Part shown: positions 26,456-36,509 of the stretch, piece after piece
Layout: each line of letters starts with the position of its first letter
Numbering within the stretch: the first letter of the stretch is position 1
From: Anoxybacillus amylolyticus
Lineage (GTDB): Bacteria > Bacillota > Bacilli > Bacillales > Anoxybacillaceae
DNA: 64,000 bases
Reading direction: 5' to 3'
NCBI RefSeq assembly: GCF_001634285.1
Contig: NZ_CP015438.1
Coordinates: forward strand, 1,624,001 to 1,688,000
Notes under the pieces: generated by a model
Told to the model about the DNA's origin: nothing
The model's input: the letters and a program-made list of their open reading frames with translations, nothing else
The model's database searches: none
Made by a program: the position numbers and the translations under genes

Positions 26456-27604
26456 ATGTTAGCCGTTCATTTTGGCGCAGGAAATATCGGTAGAGGCTTT
26501 ATCGGCAGCTTGCTTTCGCAGTCCGGATTTGAAGTCGTATTTGTCGACGTGAATGATGAATTAGTGCAACATTTACAAGAACGACAACAGTACCGAGTCG
26601 TTATTGCCGGCGAAGCAAGAGAAGAACAGATTATTCGCGGTGTGTCGGCACTTCATAGCCAAAAGCAGTACGAAGAAGTCGTTTCTCGTATTGCCCAAGC
26701 TGATTTAGTCACTACTGCGGTTGGACCGAATGTATTGCCGCACATTGCGAAAGTAATTGCCGACGGGTTGCGGAAGCGATTGTCTACGACAGAAAAACGA
26801 GTACATGTCATCGCGTGTGAAAATATGATTGGCGGAAGCAGTTTCTTAAAGAAACATGTGATGGACTATTTGTCTGAAGAAGAGCAGGCAGCGCTTACGC
26901 CGTTTTGTGGCTTCCCAAATAGCGCCGTCGACCGCATTGTGCCAAACCAAAAAAATGACGATCCGCTAATGGTTGTTGTCGAGCCGTTTTTTGAATGGGT
27001 CATCGAAACGAAAGAAATGATTGGTGATATTCCAGCGATTGTTGGTGCACATTTTGTAGCAGAGTTACAGCCTTACATTGAACGGAAGTTGTTCACGGTC
27101 AATACAGGCCATGCGCTTGCGGCGTATTTAGGATATGCGAAAAATTATGCGACGATTAACGAAGCGATGGAAGACGATTTAGTGCGTGCAGACGTGACGA
27201 AGGCGCTTTATGAGTCGGGGCGTGTGTTGATCGAGAAGTATGGGTGGAGTGCAGAAGAACATGGCGCATATATCAGAAAGATTGTTCAAAGATTCACAAA
27301 TCCTGCGATGACGGATGAAGTGACTCGGGTAGCGCGTTCGCCAATCCGTAAGCTCGGTGCGAACGATCGTCTTGTCAGTCCAGCTTCCCAATATTATAAT
27401 TTGTTTGGCGAAATCCCACATAGGCTCGTCAAAGGAATTGCGGCGCTTTTGTTGTTTGACTACCAAGAAGACGCAGAAGCAGTTGAGTTGCAAAAAACAA
27501 TCCGCGAGCGCGGCATCGAGGGAGCATTATTGCAGTACGCCCAACTGCAAGCAGACCATCCGCTTACGATTGCTATTAAGGAACAAGTGGATATGTTAAA
27601 ATAA
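26456..27604 (+). CDS. mtlD: Mannitol-1-phosphate 5-dehydrogenase
   Basis: MtlD oxidises mannitol-1-phosphate to fructose-6-phosphate with NAD+. The N-terminal nucleotide-binding motif [12 protein letters not shown] is at residues 6-17. The catalytic region [17 protein letters not shown] lies in the middle third. Length is 382 residues, as expected. GAGGTGA precedes the ATG. It is the last gene of the mannitol operon. Confidence 0.96.
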   Translation: MLAVHFGAGNIGRGFIGSLLSQSGFEVVFVDVNDELVQHLQERQQYRVVIAGEAREEQIIRGVSALHSQKQYEEVVSRIAQADLVTTAVGPNVLPHIAKVIADGLRKRLSTTEKRVHVIACENMIGGSSFLKKHVMDYLSEEEQAALTPFCGFPNSAVDRIVPNQKNDDPLMVVVEPFFEWVIETKEMIGDIPAIVGAHFVAELQPYIERKLFTVNTGHALAAYLGYAKNYATINEAMEDDLVRADVTKALYESGRVLIEKYGWSAEEHGAYIRKIVQRFTNPAMTDEVTRVARSPIRKLGANDRLVSPASQYYNLFGEIPHRLVKGIAALLLFDYQEDAEAVELQKTIRERGIEGALLQYAQLQADHPLTIAIKEQVDMLK

Positions 27605-27609
27605 ACAAT

Positions 27610-27636
27610 CCCCCGTCTCGGAAACGAGGGCGGGGG
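27610..27636 (+). terminator. GC-rich hairpin after mtlD
   Basis: CCCCCGTCTCG and CGAGGGCGGGGG form a strong stem with a GAAA loop. The T run is short, so termination may be partial; it may also serve the convergent coiled-coil gene. No gene is seen in 27637-27711. Confidence 0.65.
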
Positions 27637-27711
27637 TTCGCCTGTTGATGCTACGCCGAAAGAAGTTTGCAAAAATAAAGCAAGTCCAATAGTTGACAGA
27701 AAGAAATGGAT

Positions 27712-28131
27712 TTATCGTTGCTGGGATAATTTGCGGATTTTTTGTTCGTGCTGAAGAGTTTTGCGGGAAAAGAAGTCGACTGTTTCTTGCGTTTCGATCC
27801 ATTCCACTCGCCAACCGTCCCATTTTGTTTCCATTCGATTCAGCTTCGTTTTCATTTCGTCTTCTAACCGATCGATTCGTTTTTCGAACCGGTCGTTCAT
27901 CTCTTGCATGCGCTCGTTCACCTGTTCGAACTTTGCCTCGAACCGGTCGTTCATCTCTTGCATGCGTTCATTCATTTGTTCGAATTTTGCTTCGAACCGG
28001 TCGTTCATCTCTTTCATTTGTTCGCTTAGCGTTTGCACCTTTTTATCCAATGCCGTAATTTGCGAACGAACGTCTGATGCAAACAAATTCAATGCGTTTA
28101 AAATTTCCTTTAGCATCGTTTTCTCTTCCAC
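27712..28131 (-). CDS. Short coiled-coil protein, family member 1
   Basis: This is a protein of about 139 residues made of one long amphipathic helix. The conserved head is LKEILNALNLFASD. The middle has an 18-residue unit starting FEAKFEQ and ending QEMNDR, in two full copies and a partial third (DNA repeats of 54 bp at 27885-28013). The conserved tail is ETQETVDFFSRKTLQHEQKIRKL. GTG at 28131 is chosen for its distance from AGAGGAGG. No membrane segment or signal peptide is seen, so it is cytoplasmic. Three paralogues occur in the window, on the same strand. I do not recognise a named family. Confidence 0.75.
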   Translation of the reverse strand: MEEKTMLKEILNALNLFASDVRSQITALDKKVQTLSEQMKEMNDRFEAKFEQMNERMQEMNDRFEAKFEQVNERMQEMNDRFEKRIDRLEDEMKTKLNRMETKWDGWRVEWIETQETVDFFSRKTLQHEQKIRKLSQQR

Positions 28132-28282
28132 CTCACTCACCTCCTCTTATAGTATAACGGAATCGTGTGGACAAGAAAAGACAAAGAGTGAGAACTCTAG
28201 ACCAATCGAACTCGATTCATGTAGGTATTTTTGGTAAAATAAACAACAAACCGGTCGTTACTGAATTTAAGCGAGGGAGAAA

Positions 28283-28691
28283 ATGGGATGGATTAAGAAG
28301 TTACAAACAAAAGGCGTCATTGTTAAGGAACTCGGCAAGAAAGGCGAACAATTACGTGCTCAATGGGAAAGCACATTTGCTGATCACATTTCCTCACAAG
28401 AAAAAACTTCTATTTATTTTGAGTAGTTTCTCTGGCATGTGTTTAGCTATCAAAAGCTTTCCTGTTTAGAAGGAACGGAAGCAATGGAAGCATTCAATAA
28501 CGAGCTGAAAGAGGAATGTCTGATTTTTTACCAAAATGATGATCAGGCATATCGGCTTATTAGTGCCAACCGTTTACGTGCAGAAGACATTTATAGAGGA
28601 GCATGATTTATACGTCGTCGATCTGTCATTGACATGGACGTATGTACAGACCCACGGGTTTTGCGGGCCGTATTTTTATCGAAAAGGGTAG
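28283..28691 (+). pseudogene. DUF4275-like gene, broken
   Basis: The frame starts MGWIKKLQTKG and reads to an in-frame TAG at 28424-28426. It then continues in the same frame with FLWHVFSYQKLSCLEG and EECLIFYQNDDQAY. A frameshift near 28590 leads into LYVVDLSLTWTYVQTH and FCGPYFY, ending at 28691. Read together, this is about 135 residues that I match from memory to DUF4275 proteins of Bacillus, function unknown. One nonsense codon and one frameshift make it a pseudogene. Confidence 0.65.
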
Positions 28692-28713
28692 AGAGGTTAA
28701 GGGGGAACTTTCA

Positions 28714-29637
28714 TTGGACATATTCATTCACATTGTTGTCGAGGTTATTTTTCCATTGTTTTTGTTAATTGGGGCAGGGGCTTGGTTACACCGGTTGTTT
28801 CATTTTGATATGAACACATTATCGAAAATCACGACGTATTTTTTGCTTCCGGCGGTTGGGTTTGTGAACGTCTATGAAAGCAATATGAAAAGCGGGGTGT
28901 TGTTTAGCGTTCTTTTCTTTCTTATCCTGCAAAACGGAACGCTTATTGCTGTGAGCGCCATAATGGCAAAATGGCTCAAGCTTGATCGCAGATTAGGGGC
29001 AACGTTTCAAAATACAATTGTGCTTAACAATTCCGGCAATTTTGGCATCCCGGTAAGCCAACTTGTATTTCGCCACGAGCCGTCAGGGTTGTCGATCCAA
29101 ATTGTTGTCACCATTTTTCAGAATTTTTTAACGAATACATATGGGATGTTTCAATTTATTTCTGCCAGTCAAAACAGAAAAAAAATGGCAAGCGAGTTTT
29201 TGAAAAACCCGATTATTTACGCGCTTGTGCTCGGACTGTTTTTCCGAATGCTTCACATTCCGATTCCATCCTTTCTTTGGAATCCGCTAGAACATACTGC
29301 TAATGCGTTTTTAGTACTGGCGTTAGTTACGCTTGGCGCCCAATTGGCATATATCGACATCAAACGAATTCCTCCGCTACTAATTCTTACGGTATGTAGT
29401 CGGCTGTTGTTGTCGCCAGCAATTGCGTTGATGATCATTACGCTTTTACAGCTTCACGGAGTAACCGCACAGGCACTATTGATCGCCAGTTCCTACCCAT
29501 GCTCACGAAACACAGCGCTTTATGCGTTATAATATGGCCACCATCCAGATTATGCCGCGCAGGCCGTCTTTTTATCTACTTTATTAAGTCCTGTTACCGT
29601 AGCGGGGATTGTTTATTTCGCACGCTTTTTGTTTTAA
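28714..29637 (+). pseudogene. Auxin-efflux-carrier (AEC) family permease with a nonsense codon
   Basis: The product is a membrane transporter of the AEC family, with about ten hydrophobic segments and conserved NSGNFGIPVSQLVF. TTG at 28714, with AAGGGGG upstream, is a better start than 28642, which lies in the preceding pseudogene. The frame stops at TAA 29530-29532 after NTALYAL. Downstream in the same frame, YGHHPDYAAQAVFLSTLLSP to the stop at 29635-29637 is the normal C-terminal helix of the family. One base change (likely GAA to TAA) therefore removes the last membrane segment. It may be a pseudogene or a shortened protein. Confidence 0.8.
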
Positions 29638-29644
29638 TAAACAT

Positions 29645-29698
29645 CCACCACCCATGTATGAAAATAACCGCTCATGGATCCGTTATTTTCATAGAAAA
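29645..29698. repeat. Dispersed palindromic repeat, copy 1
   Basis: TATGAAAATAAC (29657-29668) pairs with GTTATTTTCATA (29682-29693), around a loop that contains GCTCATGGATC. The flank CACCACCCATG lies 5'. A close copy in reverse orientation is at 61033-61081. The change A to C in one arm is matched by T to G in the other, which keeps the stem. It lies between the AEC pseudogene and the convergent coiled-coil gene. Confidence 0.7.
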
Positions 29699-29722
29699 TA
29701 GGGAAAAAATGACTGTAAGAGA

Positions 29723-30061
29723 TTATAGTTGCCTGTATAGCTTGCGGAGTTTTCGTTCGTGTTGGGCGATTTTCGCAGAGTGGAAGTCGACGGTTTCTTG
29801 TGTTTCCGTGAGTTCGATGCGCAAGCTGTCGATTTTTGTTTCTAACCGGTTGAATCGCTCGTTCATTTCATCTTCTAGTTGGTCAATTCTTGCTTCCAAT
29901 CGGTCGTTCATCTCTTGCATTTTCATTTCAAATCGCTCATTCATCTCTTTTATTTTCGCTTCGAATTTGTCGTTCATTTCAGCGATTTGTGTGCGAATTT
30001 GCGCCGAGAAAAAATCGAGTGCCGTTAAAATTTCTTTTACCATTGTTTCCTGCTCCATCAT
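29723..30061 (-). CDS. Short coiled-coil protein, family member 2
   Basis: This is a paralogue of the proteins at 27712, 50821 and 51247. About 112 residues from the ATG at 30061 (GGAGGTGA upstream). The head is MVKEILTALDFFSAQI, the middle is a helix with 11-residue periodicity (units like EMNDKFEAKIK, EMNERFEMKMQ and EMNDRLEARID), and the tail is ELTETQETVDFHSAKIAQHERKLRKL. It is highly charged, with no membrane segment. A longer start at 30118 would add a hydrophobic leader but lies upstream of the ribosome binding site. Function unknown. Confidence 0.75.
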   Translation of the reverse strand: MMEQETMVKEILTALDFFSAQIRTQIAEMNDKFEAKIKEMNERFEMKMQEMNDRLEARIDQLEDEMNERFNRLETKIDSLRIELTETQETVDFHSAKIAQHERKLRKLYRQL

Positions 30062-30244
30062 TTCACCTCCTCGTTGTCTATTATAAGCGAACATCACAAA
30101 CAAAAAAAGTAAAACCATCGCTATCTCGGCATTTTTTCTGCTAGAAATAACCTATTTTCCTTATTTTTTATCATTCTAATTGTCAATCTATTCACAAAAG
30201 TGATACAATACTAAAAATATAAGAGGTTAATGGAGGGATGAAAG

Positions 30245-31921
30245 GTGAAGCAGTTACGAAGCAACATGATTAAAAAAGGGTTCGACCGAGCGCCGCATCG
30301 AAGTTTATTGCGGGCAGCTGGGGTAAAGGAAGAAGATTTTGATAAACCGTTTATCGCCGTTGTCAACTCCTATATTGATATTATTCCAGGGCATGTGCAT
30401 TTACAGGAGTTTGGAAAAATCGTTAAGGAAGCGATTCGTGAAGCAGGCGGTGTACCGTTTGAAATGAACACGATTGGCGTCGATGATGGCATCGCGATGG
30501 GACATATCGGGATGCGCTACTCACTACCAAGTCGCGAAATTATTGCCGATTCGGTAGAAACGGTTGTCTCCGCTCACTGGTTTGATGGCATGGTTTGTAT
30601 TCCGAACTGTGATAAAATTACGCCGGGAATGATGATGGCTGCGATGCGTTTGAACATTCCAACCATTTTTGTAAGCGGAGGACCAATGAAAGCAGGGGTC
30701 ACGAGCGATGGGCGAAAAATTTCGCTTTCTTCCGTATTTGAAGGGGTTGGTGCTTATCAAGCGGGTAAAATTGATGAAAAAGGATTGCAGGAACTTGAAC
30801 AATTCGGCTGTCCAACGTGCGGATCATGTTCAGGGATGTTTACCGCTAATTCGATGAACTGTTTAGCGGAGGCGCTTGGCTTAGCGTTGCCTGGAAACGG
30901 CACGATTTTAGCAGTTGATCCAGCACGGAAAGAGTTCGTCAAACAATCCGCGAAGCAGCTGATGTATCTCATTGAGCATGACATTAAACCGCGCGACATC
31001 GTCACAGAAAAAGCGATCGACAACGCATTTGCGCTTGACATGGCGCTTGGTGGCTCGACAAACACCGTTTTACATACATTGGCGATTGCGAATGAAGCAG
31101 GTATTGACTATCCGCTCGAGCGCATTAACGAAGTAGCTTCTCGTGTTCCGCACCTAGCGAAATTAGCACCTGCTTCAGACATGCATATTGAAGATTTGCA
31201 TGAAGCTGGCGGCGTATCAGCAGTATTACATGAATTGGCCAAAAAAGAAGGAACGCTTCATCTTCATGCGCTGACGGTGTCTGGAAAAACACTCGGAGAA
31301 AACATCGCGGGTTGTGAAGTGAAAAATTATGATGTCATTCGCCCGATTGACAATCCATACTCGGAAACAGGAGGTTTGGCGGTTTTATTTGGAAATTTAG
31401 CTCCAGACGGCGCGATTATTAAAACGGGCGGCATTCAAGGGGGCATTACTCGCCATGAAGGTCCAGCAATCGTTTTTGACTCCCAAGAAGAAGCGCTTGA
31501 GGGCATTTCTAGCGGAAAAGTGAAACCAGGGCATGTCGTCATTATTCGTTACGAAGGTCCGAAAGGTGGTCCAGGAATGCCAGAGATGCTTGCGCCGACA
31601 TCGCAAATTGTTGGCATGGGGCTTGGACCGAAAGTAGCGCTTATTACCGACGGACGATTCTCTGGCGCTTCCCGCGGATTATCGATTGGACACGTATCGC
31701 CTGAAGCGGCGGAAGGAGGACCGATCGCGTTTGTCGAAGACGATGACTACATCGTCATTGATATCGTAAAACGAACGATTGACGTACAGCTTTCGGAAGA
31801 AGAATGGGAAAAACGAAAAGCGAATTGGAAAGGTTTTGAACCGAAAGTAAAGACCGGGTATTTGGCTCGGTACTCAAAACTTGTCACATCGGCAAGTACC
31901 GGTGGAATTATGAAAATTTAA
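30245..31921 (+). CDS. ilvD: Dihydroxy-acid dehydratase
   Basis: IlvD makes 2-oxoacids in valine, leucine and isoleucine synthesis and carries an Fe-S cluster. Cluster cysteines are in [10 protein letters not shown] (about residue 122) and [16 protein letters not shown] (about 195). ALGGSTNT is conserved. The C-terminal swivelling domain has [19 protein letters not shown] (about 470). Length is 558 residues. It starts with GTG at 30245, GGAGGG upstream, and stands alone, without the ilvBNC-leu genes. The region 30062-30244 shows no leader RNA of T-box type. Confidence 0.96.
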   Translation: MKQLRSNMIKKGFDRAPHRSLLRAAGVKEEDFDKPFIAVVNSYIDIIPGHVHLQEFGKIVKEAIREAGGVPFEMNTIGVDDGIAMGHIGMRYSLPSREIIADSVETVVSAHWFDGMVCIPNCDKITPGMMMAAMRLNIPTIFVSGGPMKAGVTSDGRKISLSSVFEGVGAYQAGKIDEKGLQELEQFGCPTCGSCSGMFTANSMNCLAEALGLALPGNGTILAVDPARKEFVKQSAKQLMYLIEHDIKPRDIVTEKAIDNAFALDMALGGSTNTVLHTLAIANEAGIDYPLERINEVASRVPHLAKLAPASDMHIEDLHEAGGVSAVLHELAKKEGTLHLHALTVSGKTLGENIAGCEVKNYDVIRPIDNPYSETGGLAVLFGNLAPDGAIIKTGGIQGGITRHEGPAIVFDSQEEALEGISSGKVKPGHVVIIRYEGPKGGPGMPEMLAPTSQIVGMGLGPKVALITDGRFSGASRGLSIGHVSPEAAEGGPIAFVEDDDYIVIDIVKRTIDVQLSEEEWEKRKANWKGFEPKVKTGYLARYSKLVTSASTGGIMKI

Positions 31922-31949
31922 AGGATGGGCGAATCGCCCTCCTTTTTTT
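31921..31949 (+). terminator. Rho-independent terminator after ilvD
   Basis: AAGGATGGGCG/CGCCCTCCTT stem and T run directly after the stop codon. Confidence 0.88.
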
Positions 31950-32114
31950 GTAAAAATATTAGCCTTAAAAAGTGTTTGCTCGTTTAAAGTATGAAAGAAT
32001 GTTTAATCAATTAAAAAATAGTTCGTTTGCTCTATTTTTTTACCCTATTTCTAAAAAACAATTTGTATATAATAAAAGTAAAGGATTGTGCGTCAAGCGG
32101 AGGAGGGGGTAAAC

Positions 32115-34043
32115 GTGGAAAGCGTCATTTCGAAGGGAAGCACAGTGGACGAAGCCGTTCGTTTAGGGCTTGAAAAGCTGCAAGCGACGCGTGACCAAGT
32201 GTCCATTGAAGTAATACAAACAGAAAAAAAGCGAATGCTCGGCTTGCTTTCGCAAGAAGCAGTCGTGAAAATTACAAAGATTAGAGCACCGCAACCAGAA
32301 CAGCCAAAGGCGAAAGTATGGCTGAAAGACGGACAGCTATATTACGAATGCACCCCGACAGAACGCCCAACAATTACAAAAGGGAAAGGCGTTCGCTTGT
32401 TTTGTAACGGGAAAGAAGTACATGATACAATCACGATTGAAGAAGGCGATCAACTGGAGGTTCGCGTGGAAGAGGAAGAAAAAACAGAAGCGGCATGGAA
32501 TATTACCGTTGATTCTAGAAAAATGCAAGCCGTGTTAATGGTCGAGCCAGCGGTTCGCAAATATTATGTATTGAATGACATCGCACCAGCGAAACATATA
32601 AAGCTGCAAGCAGAACTTCGGACAGAAGCAGAGCATACAATTTCGTACGAAGAAGTGGTGAGTCGGCTCGAGCAGCTCGGGATTGTATACGGTGTCAATG
32701 AAGAGAAAATAAAAGAAGCGCTGCAAGCAAGCGAAAGGGTAAGTGTGGTCATCGCAGAAGGTCAGCTACCTCAAGACGGGAAAGATGGCTGGGCCGAATT
32801 AAAAGCAGGGATGAACCAGTCGAAAAAACCGAGAGTGCGGCAAGACGGAACGGTCGATTATCGAGAAATGGAGATTATTTCAAGCGTTCAAGAAGGGGAA
32901 GTCATCGCCATCATCCACCCACCCAAGCCAGGTCTCCCGGGGCGAAGAGTGACAGGAGAATGGATTGCTGTCCGTGATGTGTTTCCCATTCATGTTCAGC
33001 TCGGAAAAGGCGTGATGATTTCTTCTGACGGCACAAGCCTTGTCGCTACTCAATCAGGCCGTCCACAAATTGTGAAAAAGGGACGAACAGTCATCGTCTC
33101 GGTTATTCCCAAACTCGTTCATCAAGGCGATGTTGATTTATCGACAGGAAATATTCGCTTTAAAGGCGACATTGAGATTACCGGTAATGTGCAAGATGGA
33201 ATGGAAGTGGAAGCGGTTGGAAGCGTTGTCATTTTCCAAAACGTGAACCGTGCGAAAATTCAAGCGCAACAGTCGATTTTTATTCACCATAACTTAATCG
33301 GAGGGACCATTGTATCTGGTGAGCAAAAAATCGTCATTGCCGAATTGAGTACGCTGCTGCATGAAATTCGGCAACAACTAGAAAAAATGATTTTCGCTCT
33401 CCAGCAGCTCATTATGTTTTCGAAGCTACAAGAAAAAGATATTTACATTGTGGCAAAAAGATTATTAGAAACAAAGTTTCAATCATTAATCGAAGCGGTA
33501 AAAAAATATGAATCTATTTGTCAAGCAAAAAAAGAAGTACTTAGTGAACCGTGGTTAGAACTAAGCAACCGTTTCCAGTCGTGTTTTATAGCAGAAAAGC
33601 CGAATCATTTTCACTGTCTAGAAAGTTTTGCGGAGCTGCTTCGTCAAATCAATGAATTTATGAATCAATACGAGCAAACAGAGACAGATTCGGTAGAACT
33701 GTCGTATGCGCTAAATAGCGTCATCCACTGTAGCGGGGATGTCATCGTTTCCGGGAAAGGGTGTTACAACTGCAACATTTATGCCGGTGGAAAATTAGTC
33801 ATTGACGGAATTTTGCGCGGTGGGGAAGTGTATGCACAAAAAGGTATCTATGTAAAAGAAGCTGGCTCTTCTTTCGGCATTAAGACGACGTTGGCTGTAC
33901 CAAAAGGAGAAACGATTCAAATCGATCACGCTTGGGAAGGAACGGTCATTCAAATCGGCAAAAAAGTACACACTTTCTTAGAAACGCGCAAAGGAATTCG
34001 CGCAAGATGGGACGAAGAAAAAGATGCGATTGAGCTACACTAA
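32115..34043 (+). CDS. fapA: FapA-family (DUF342) polymer-forming protein with N-terminal Jag-type domain
   Basis: This is a cytoplasmic protein of 642 residues. The N-terminus (about 1-50: VISKGSTVDEAVRLGLEKLQ, LGLLSQEAVVKI) is a Jag-N domain. The centre and C-terminus form the DUF342/FapA region: DGTVDYREMEIISSVQEGEVIA, PGLPGRRVTG, DVDLSTGNIRFKGDIEITGNVQDG (a beta-helix) and GDVIVSGKGCYNCNIYAGGKL. FapA-type proteins are linked to flagellar assembly or cell-envelope organisation. GTG at 32115 follows GGAGGAGGGGG. A coiled-coil stretch lies around residues 415-520. It is followed by a terminator and is monocistronic. Confidence 0.85.
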   Translation: MESVISKGSTVDEAVRLGLEKLQATRDQVSIEVIQTEKKRMLGLLSQEAVVKITKIRAPQPEQPKAKVWLKDGQLYYECTPTERPTITKGKGVRLFCNGKEVHDTITIEEGDQLEVRVEEEEKTEAAWNITVDSRKMQAVLMVEPAVRKYYVLNDIAPAKHIKLQAELRTEAEHTISYEEVVSRLEQLGIVYGVNEEKIKEALQASERVSVVIAEGQLPQDGKDGWAELKAGMNQSKKPRVRQDGTVDYREMEIISSVQEGEVIAIIHPPKPGLPGRRVTGEWIAVRDVFPIHVQLGKGVMISSDGTSLVATQSGRPQIVKKGRTVIVSVIPKLVHQGDVDLSTGNIRFKGDIEITGNVQDGMEVEAVGSVVIFQNVNRAKIQAQQSIFIHHNLIGGTIVSGEQKIVIAELSTLLHEIRQQLEKMIFALQQLIMFSKLQEKDIYIVAKRLLETKFQSLIEAVKKYESICQAKKEVLSEPWLELSNRFQSCFIAEKPNHFHCLESFAELLRQINEFMNQYEQTETDSVELSYALNSVIHCSGDVIVSGKGCYNCNIYAGGKLVIDGILRGGEVYAQKGIYVKEAGSSFGIKTTLAVPKGETIQIDHAWEGTVIQIGKKVHTFLETRKGIRARWDEEKDAIELH

Positions 34044-34048
34044 TGGCA

Positions 34049-34073
34049 AGGGGCATGCAATGCCCCTGTTTTC
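34049..34073 (+). terminator. Rho-independent terminator after fapA
   Basis: AGGGGCAT/ATGCCCCT with a short T run. A TATAAT (34078-34083) behind it may be the -10 of the HAD gene promoter. Confidence 0.75.
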
Positions 34074-34111
34074 GTATTATAATAGAAAAAAACGAAACGG
34101 GGGAATGAAAG

Positions 34112-34602
34112 ATGTTTATTGCGTTGGATATGGACGGTACGTTGTTAACTTCCGATGGACAAATTAGTGAACGCAACAAAGAGGCGATTGTCGCAGCACA
34201 AAAAGCAGGGCATATCGTAGCGATCGCTACCGGAAGAGCGTACAAAGATGCGCACGAGCCGTTAGCGAAAGCAAACATTGTCAGCCCGATCATCGGACTG
34301 AATGGAGCGCTTATTACACAGGCTGATGGAACAGTCGTTTGTGATGTTCCGTTACATAAAAAGACGCTTATTCCGTTGTTGGAATGGGTGCGAACACAGC
34401 CGGATTTGTACTGCGAAATTTACACGAACGAAGCAGTGTATGTCGGGCTGCATAACCGCGAACATTTAGAAACACTTGCGCGCCAAGTTAGTGACCGTTA
34501 TCCCCAGTTACAGCGCATCGTCCAAAAACAATTTCAACAAGCACGTGTCACCTATATCCAAGATATAAGCGAAGTCTGGAACAACGGATCACTCTTATTC
34601 TA
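34112..34602 (+). pseudogene. HAD-superfamily Cof-type phosphatase, 5' part (split by an IS)
   Basis: The N-terminal part has the HAD motif I DMDGTLL (Asp near residues 7 and 9), GRAYKDAH and the type IIB cap (about residues 80-165). Cof-type enzymes dephosphorylate small phosphorylated metabolites. At LLFY the frame runs into an IS630-type element and continues as IS sequence to a stop at 34672. The missing half lies at 35817-36150, in the same orientation. It joins in frame as YIEKAAQQF if the IS and a TA duplication are removed. Confidence 0.88.
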
Positions 34603-35816
34603 TAAAGTTCTTATTTTTTCTTTACACCTACCATCTTTATATAAATTCAGTTTGAAATTCCGACACGTTTAATCAACCTGTATTCTTGTCTATACTGCTC
34701 CTAAACGAGTCAATCAAAGGAGCGGATGAAGAATGAAGAAAAAAGGATTACAAATTACGAACGATCATGGTTGGACCATCGAACGTCTTCAAGAACAGGA
34801 ACGCCGAATGAAAAATGCCAACATGGCGAAACGAATGGCAGTGATTCGTCTCATTATGCAAGGCTACTTAGGAATCCAAGTCGCTGAGCTTTTGAACCTC
34901 CATCGCGAAACCGTTTCGATTTACGTTCAAAAGTTTAATCAAGGTGGCATGGATGCGCTATTAGAACGCCATTACGCCCCGGGTAGAAAGCCGTACCTGT
35001 CTCCAGACGAAGAACGCGAATTAAGAAAGATGTTGGAAGAAAGCACCCCTGCCGATGAAGGATACGGCATCGAGACCAGCTGGAATACACGAATCATTCA
35101 ACATGTGTTAGAAGAGAAATTTTCTGTCACCATGTCTCGCGGTGGGATTTGCGATATGCTCCACCGATGGGGATTTCGCTATACACGCCCTACGTATACT
35201 CTCAAACGGGCGAATCCTCAAAAACAAAAAGAGTTTCAACAAGAAATAGAACTCATAAAAAAAAACTTGCCCGACAACACAGTCATCATCTATGAAGATG
35301 AAAGTCATATTCGGGACTATCAAGCTCTTCGGGCCACATGGAGTGTCAAAGGGCGCCAAAAACAAATTCCTACGTACGGACACCACGCAACAGTCAGCTT
35401 ATTAGGCGGTGTGAATATCGAAACGGGTGAATTTCTCTGTATGGAAACGGACCAATGTAATGCACAGGCTTTTCTGCAGTTTCTCCAATACACATTGAAC
35501 CAATATCCAGATAAACATGTGGTGATGGTCTTGGATAACGCAAAAATTCATCATGCCAAAGTCCTTCAGCCTTTTTTACAGGAGCACGAAGAACAGTTAA
35601 CTTTTGTATTCTTACCCCCTTATTCGCCGAATTTAAATTTAGTTGAACGAATTTGGGGCTGGCTGAAAGAGAGTGTCATTGCCAATCGGTTTCATCCTAG
35701 TCGAAAAGAGTTACGAGAATCGATTGTTTCGTTCTTAGAGTACCTTTCTGAGTTTCCAGAAAAAGTGCTCCAACGCATCGGACAGGTTGCTATGTCGGAA
35801 AATTAATCTGAACCTA
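34603..35816 (+). mobile_element. IS630-family insertion sequence
   Basis: A 1.2 kb element splits the HAD gene. The left end begins near TAAAGTTCTTATTTTTTC, and the right end, read inverted, is GGTTCAGATTAATTTTC; they match imperfectly. TA dinucleotides flank both ends (34601-34604 and 35815-35820), as expected for TA-targeting IS630 elements. The exact cut cannot be fixed because the target is TATATA-like. One intact transposase gene is inside. The insertion looks recent because both host parts are open. Confidence 0.85.
34733..35806 (+). CDS. IS630-family transposase
   Basis: This is a 357-residue DDE transposase. The N-terminal HTH (IQVAELLNLHRETVSIYVQKF) is followed by a winged HTH, then the catalytic core with EDESHIRDYQ (first acidic residue), VLDNAKIHHAK (second Asp) and the signature LPPYSPNLNLVERIWGWLKE (Glu). 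It appears intact. AAAGGAGCGG precedes the ATG. It lies within the element at 34603-35816. Confidence 0.95.
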   Translation: MKKKGLQITNDHGWTIERLQEQERRMKNANMAKRMAVIRLIMQGYLGIQVAELLNLHRETVSIYVQKFNQGGMDALLERHYAPGRKPYLSPDEERELRKMLEESTPADEGYGIETSWNTRIIQHVLEEKFSVTMSRGGICDMLHRWGFRYTRPTYTLKRANPQKQKEFQQEIELIKKNLPDNTVIIYEDESHIRDYQALRATWSVKGRQKQIPTYGHHATVSLLGGVNIETGEFLCMETDQCNAQAFLQFLQYTLNQYPDKHVVMVLDNAKIHHAKVLQPFLQEHEEQLTFVFLPPYSPNLNLVERIWGWLKESVIANRFHPSRKELRESIVSFLEYLSEFPEKVLQRIGQVAMSEN

Positions 35817-36150
35817 TATAGAAAAAGCAGCGCAGCAATTTCGCTTACTTCCGGACGTAACGGTTACTTCCTCTCATCCGAATAACATCGAAATAAACCA
35901 CCGACAGGCGACGAAAGGAGAGGCAGTAAAACAATTGGCGGCTATATATGGAATCGATCTCAAGGAAACAATGGTGATCGGCGACAGCCTCAACGATCTT
36001 TCCATGTTTGCCGTGGCAGGCTATCGAGTAGCGATGGGAAATGCCGCGGAAGAGGTAAAGCAACAAGCGGACGTTATTACCGTTACGAACGACGAAGACG
36101 GAGTAGCAGTAGCGCTAGAGCAATTATATAAATGCACGTTGAAGTTTTAA
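35817..36150 (+). pseudogene. HAD-superfamily Cof-type phosphatase, 3' part
   Basis: This is the continuation of the gene at 34112. It encodes KAAQQFRLLPDVTVT, then NHRQATKGEAVKQL (motif III Lys), then GDSLNDLSMFAVAGYRVAMGNA (motif IV), the normal Cof C-terminus. It has no ribosome binding site of its own at the junction. A late ATG could give only a 71-residue fragment without motif I. The function is lost. Confidence 0.88.
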
Positions 36151-36163
36151 CATTTTTCGATTG

Positions 36164-36208
36164 TCACGTGAACGCGTGACGGAGGCAAGTCAAAGGCTTG
36201 CCTCCGTC
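36164..36208 (+). terminator. Double hairpin after the HAD remnant
   Basis: TCACG/CGTGA (36164-36179) is followed by a strong stem GACGGAGGCAAG/CTTGCCTCCGTC (36178-36208). The following sequence is A-rich, so T-run termination is not clear on the plus strand. The rest of 36209-36509 has no gene. A TAGAAT near 36403 could be the -10 of the fix operon promoter, but a good -35 is missing. Confidence 0.5.
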
Positions 36209-36509
36209 AGTTGAAAAAAATGGAGCACCTACTTCTCCAGCAACCATTAATTAAACCTTCCAGTTGTATTCATATAGTGAAGCAAGGATGTTTCATGAAA
36301 TGAACGTACAAGAACGATATTGCGCAAATAGCGAGGTATGGTTCTTTTTTTGAACAAAATATTAAATTTTATTTTAATTGCAACAGGGGATTTGTTGTCT
36401 ATGTTAGAATATCTATGCAAGGGGCAAAATAACAATAGAATAGGGGGGAAGAAGGCGTTATATGTGTATGTGAACAAACGAGCAAAAATATCATCTTGGG
36501 GGTGAATGT

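Noticed and set aside
22351-27604. Mannitol genes as a novel PTS
   Set aside because: All four genes and their order match the known Geobacillus mannitol operon.
29499-30086. Plus-strand open frame over the AEC end and coiled-coil gene
   Set aside because: It is a shadow of the repetitive coiled-coil gene on the other strand; Ser/Arg-rich composition and no start signals.
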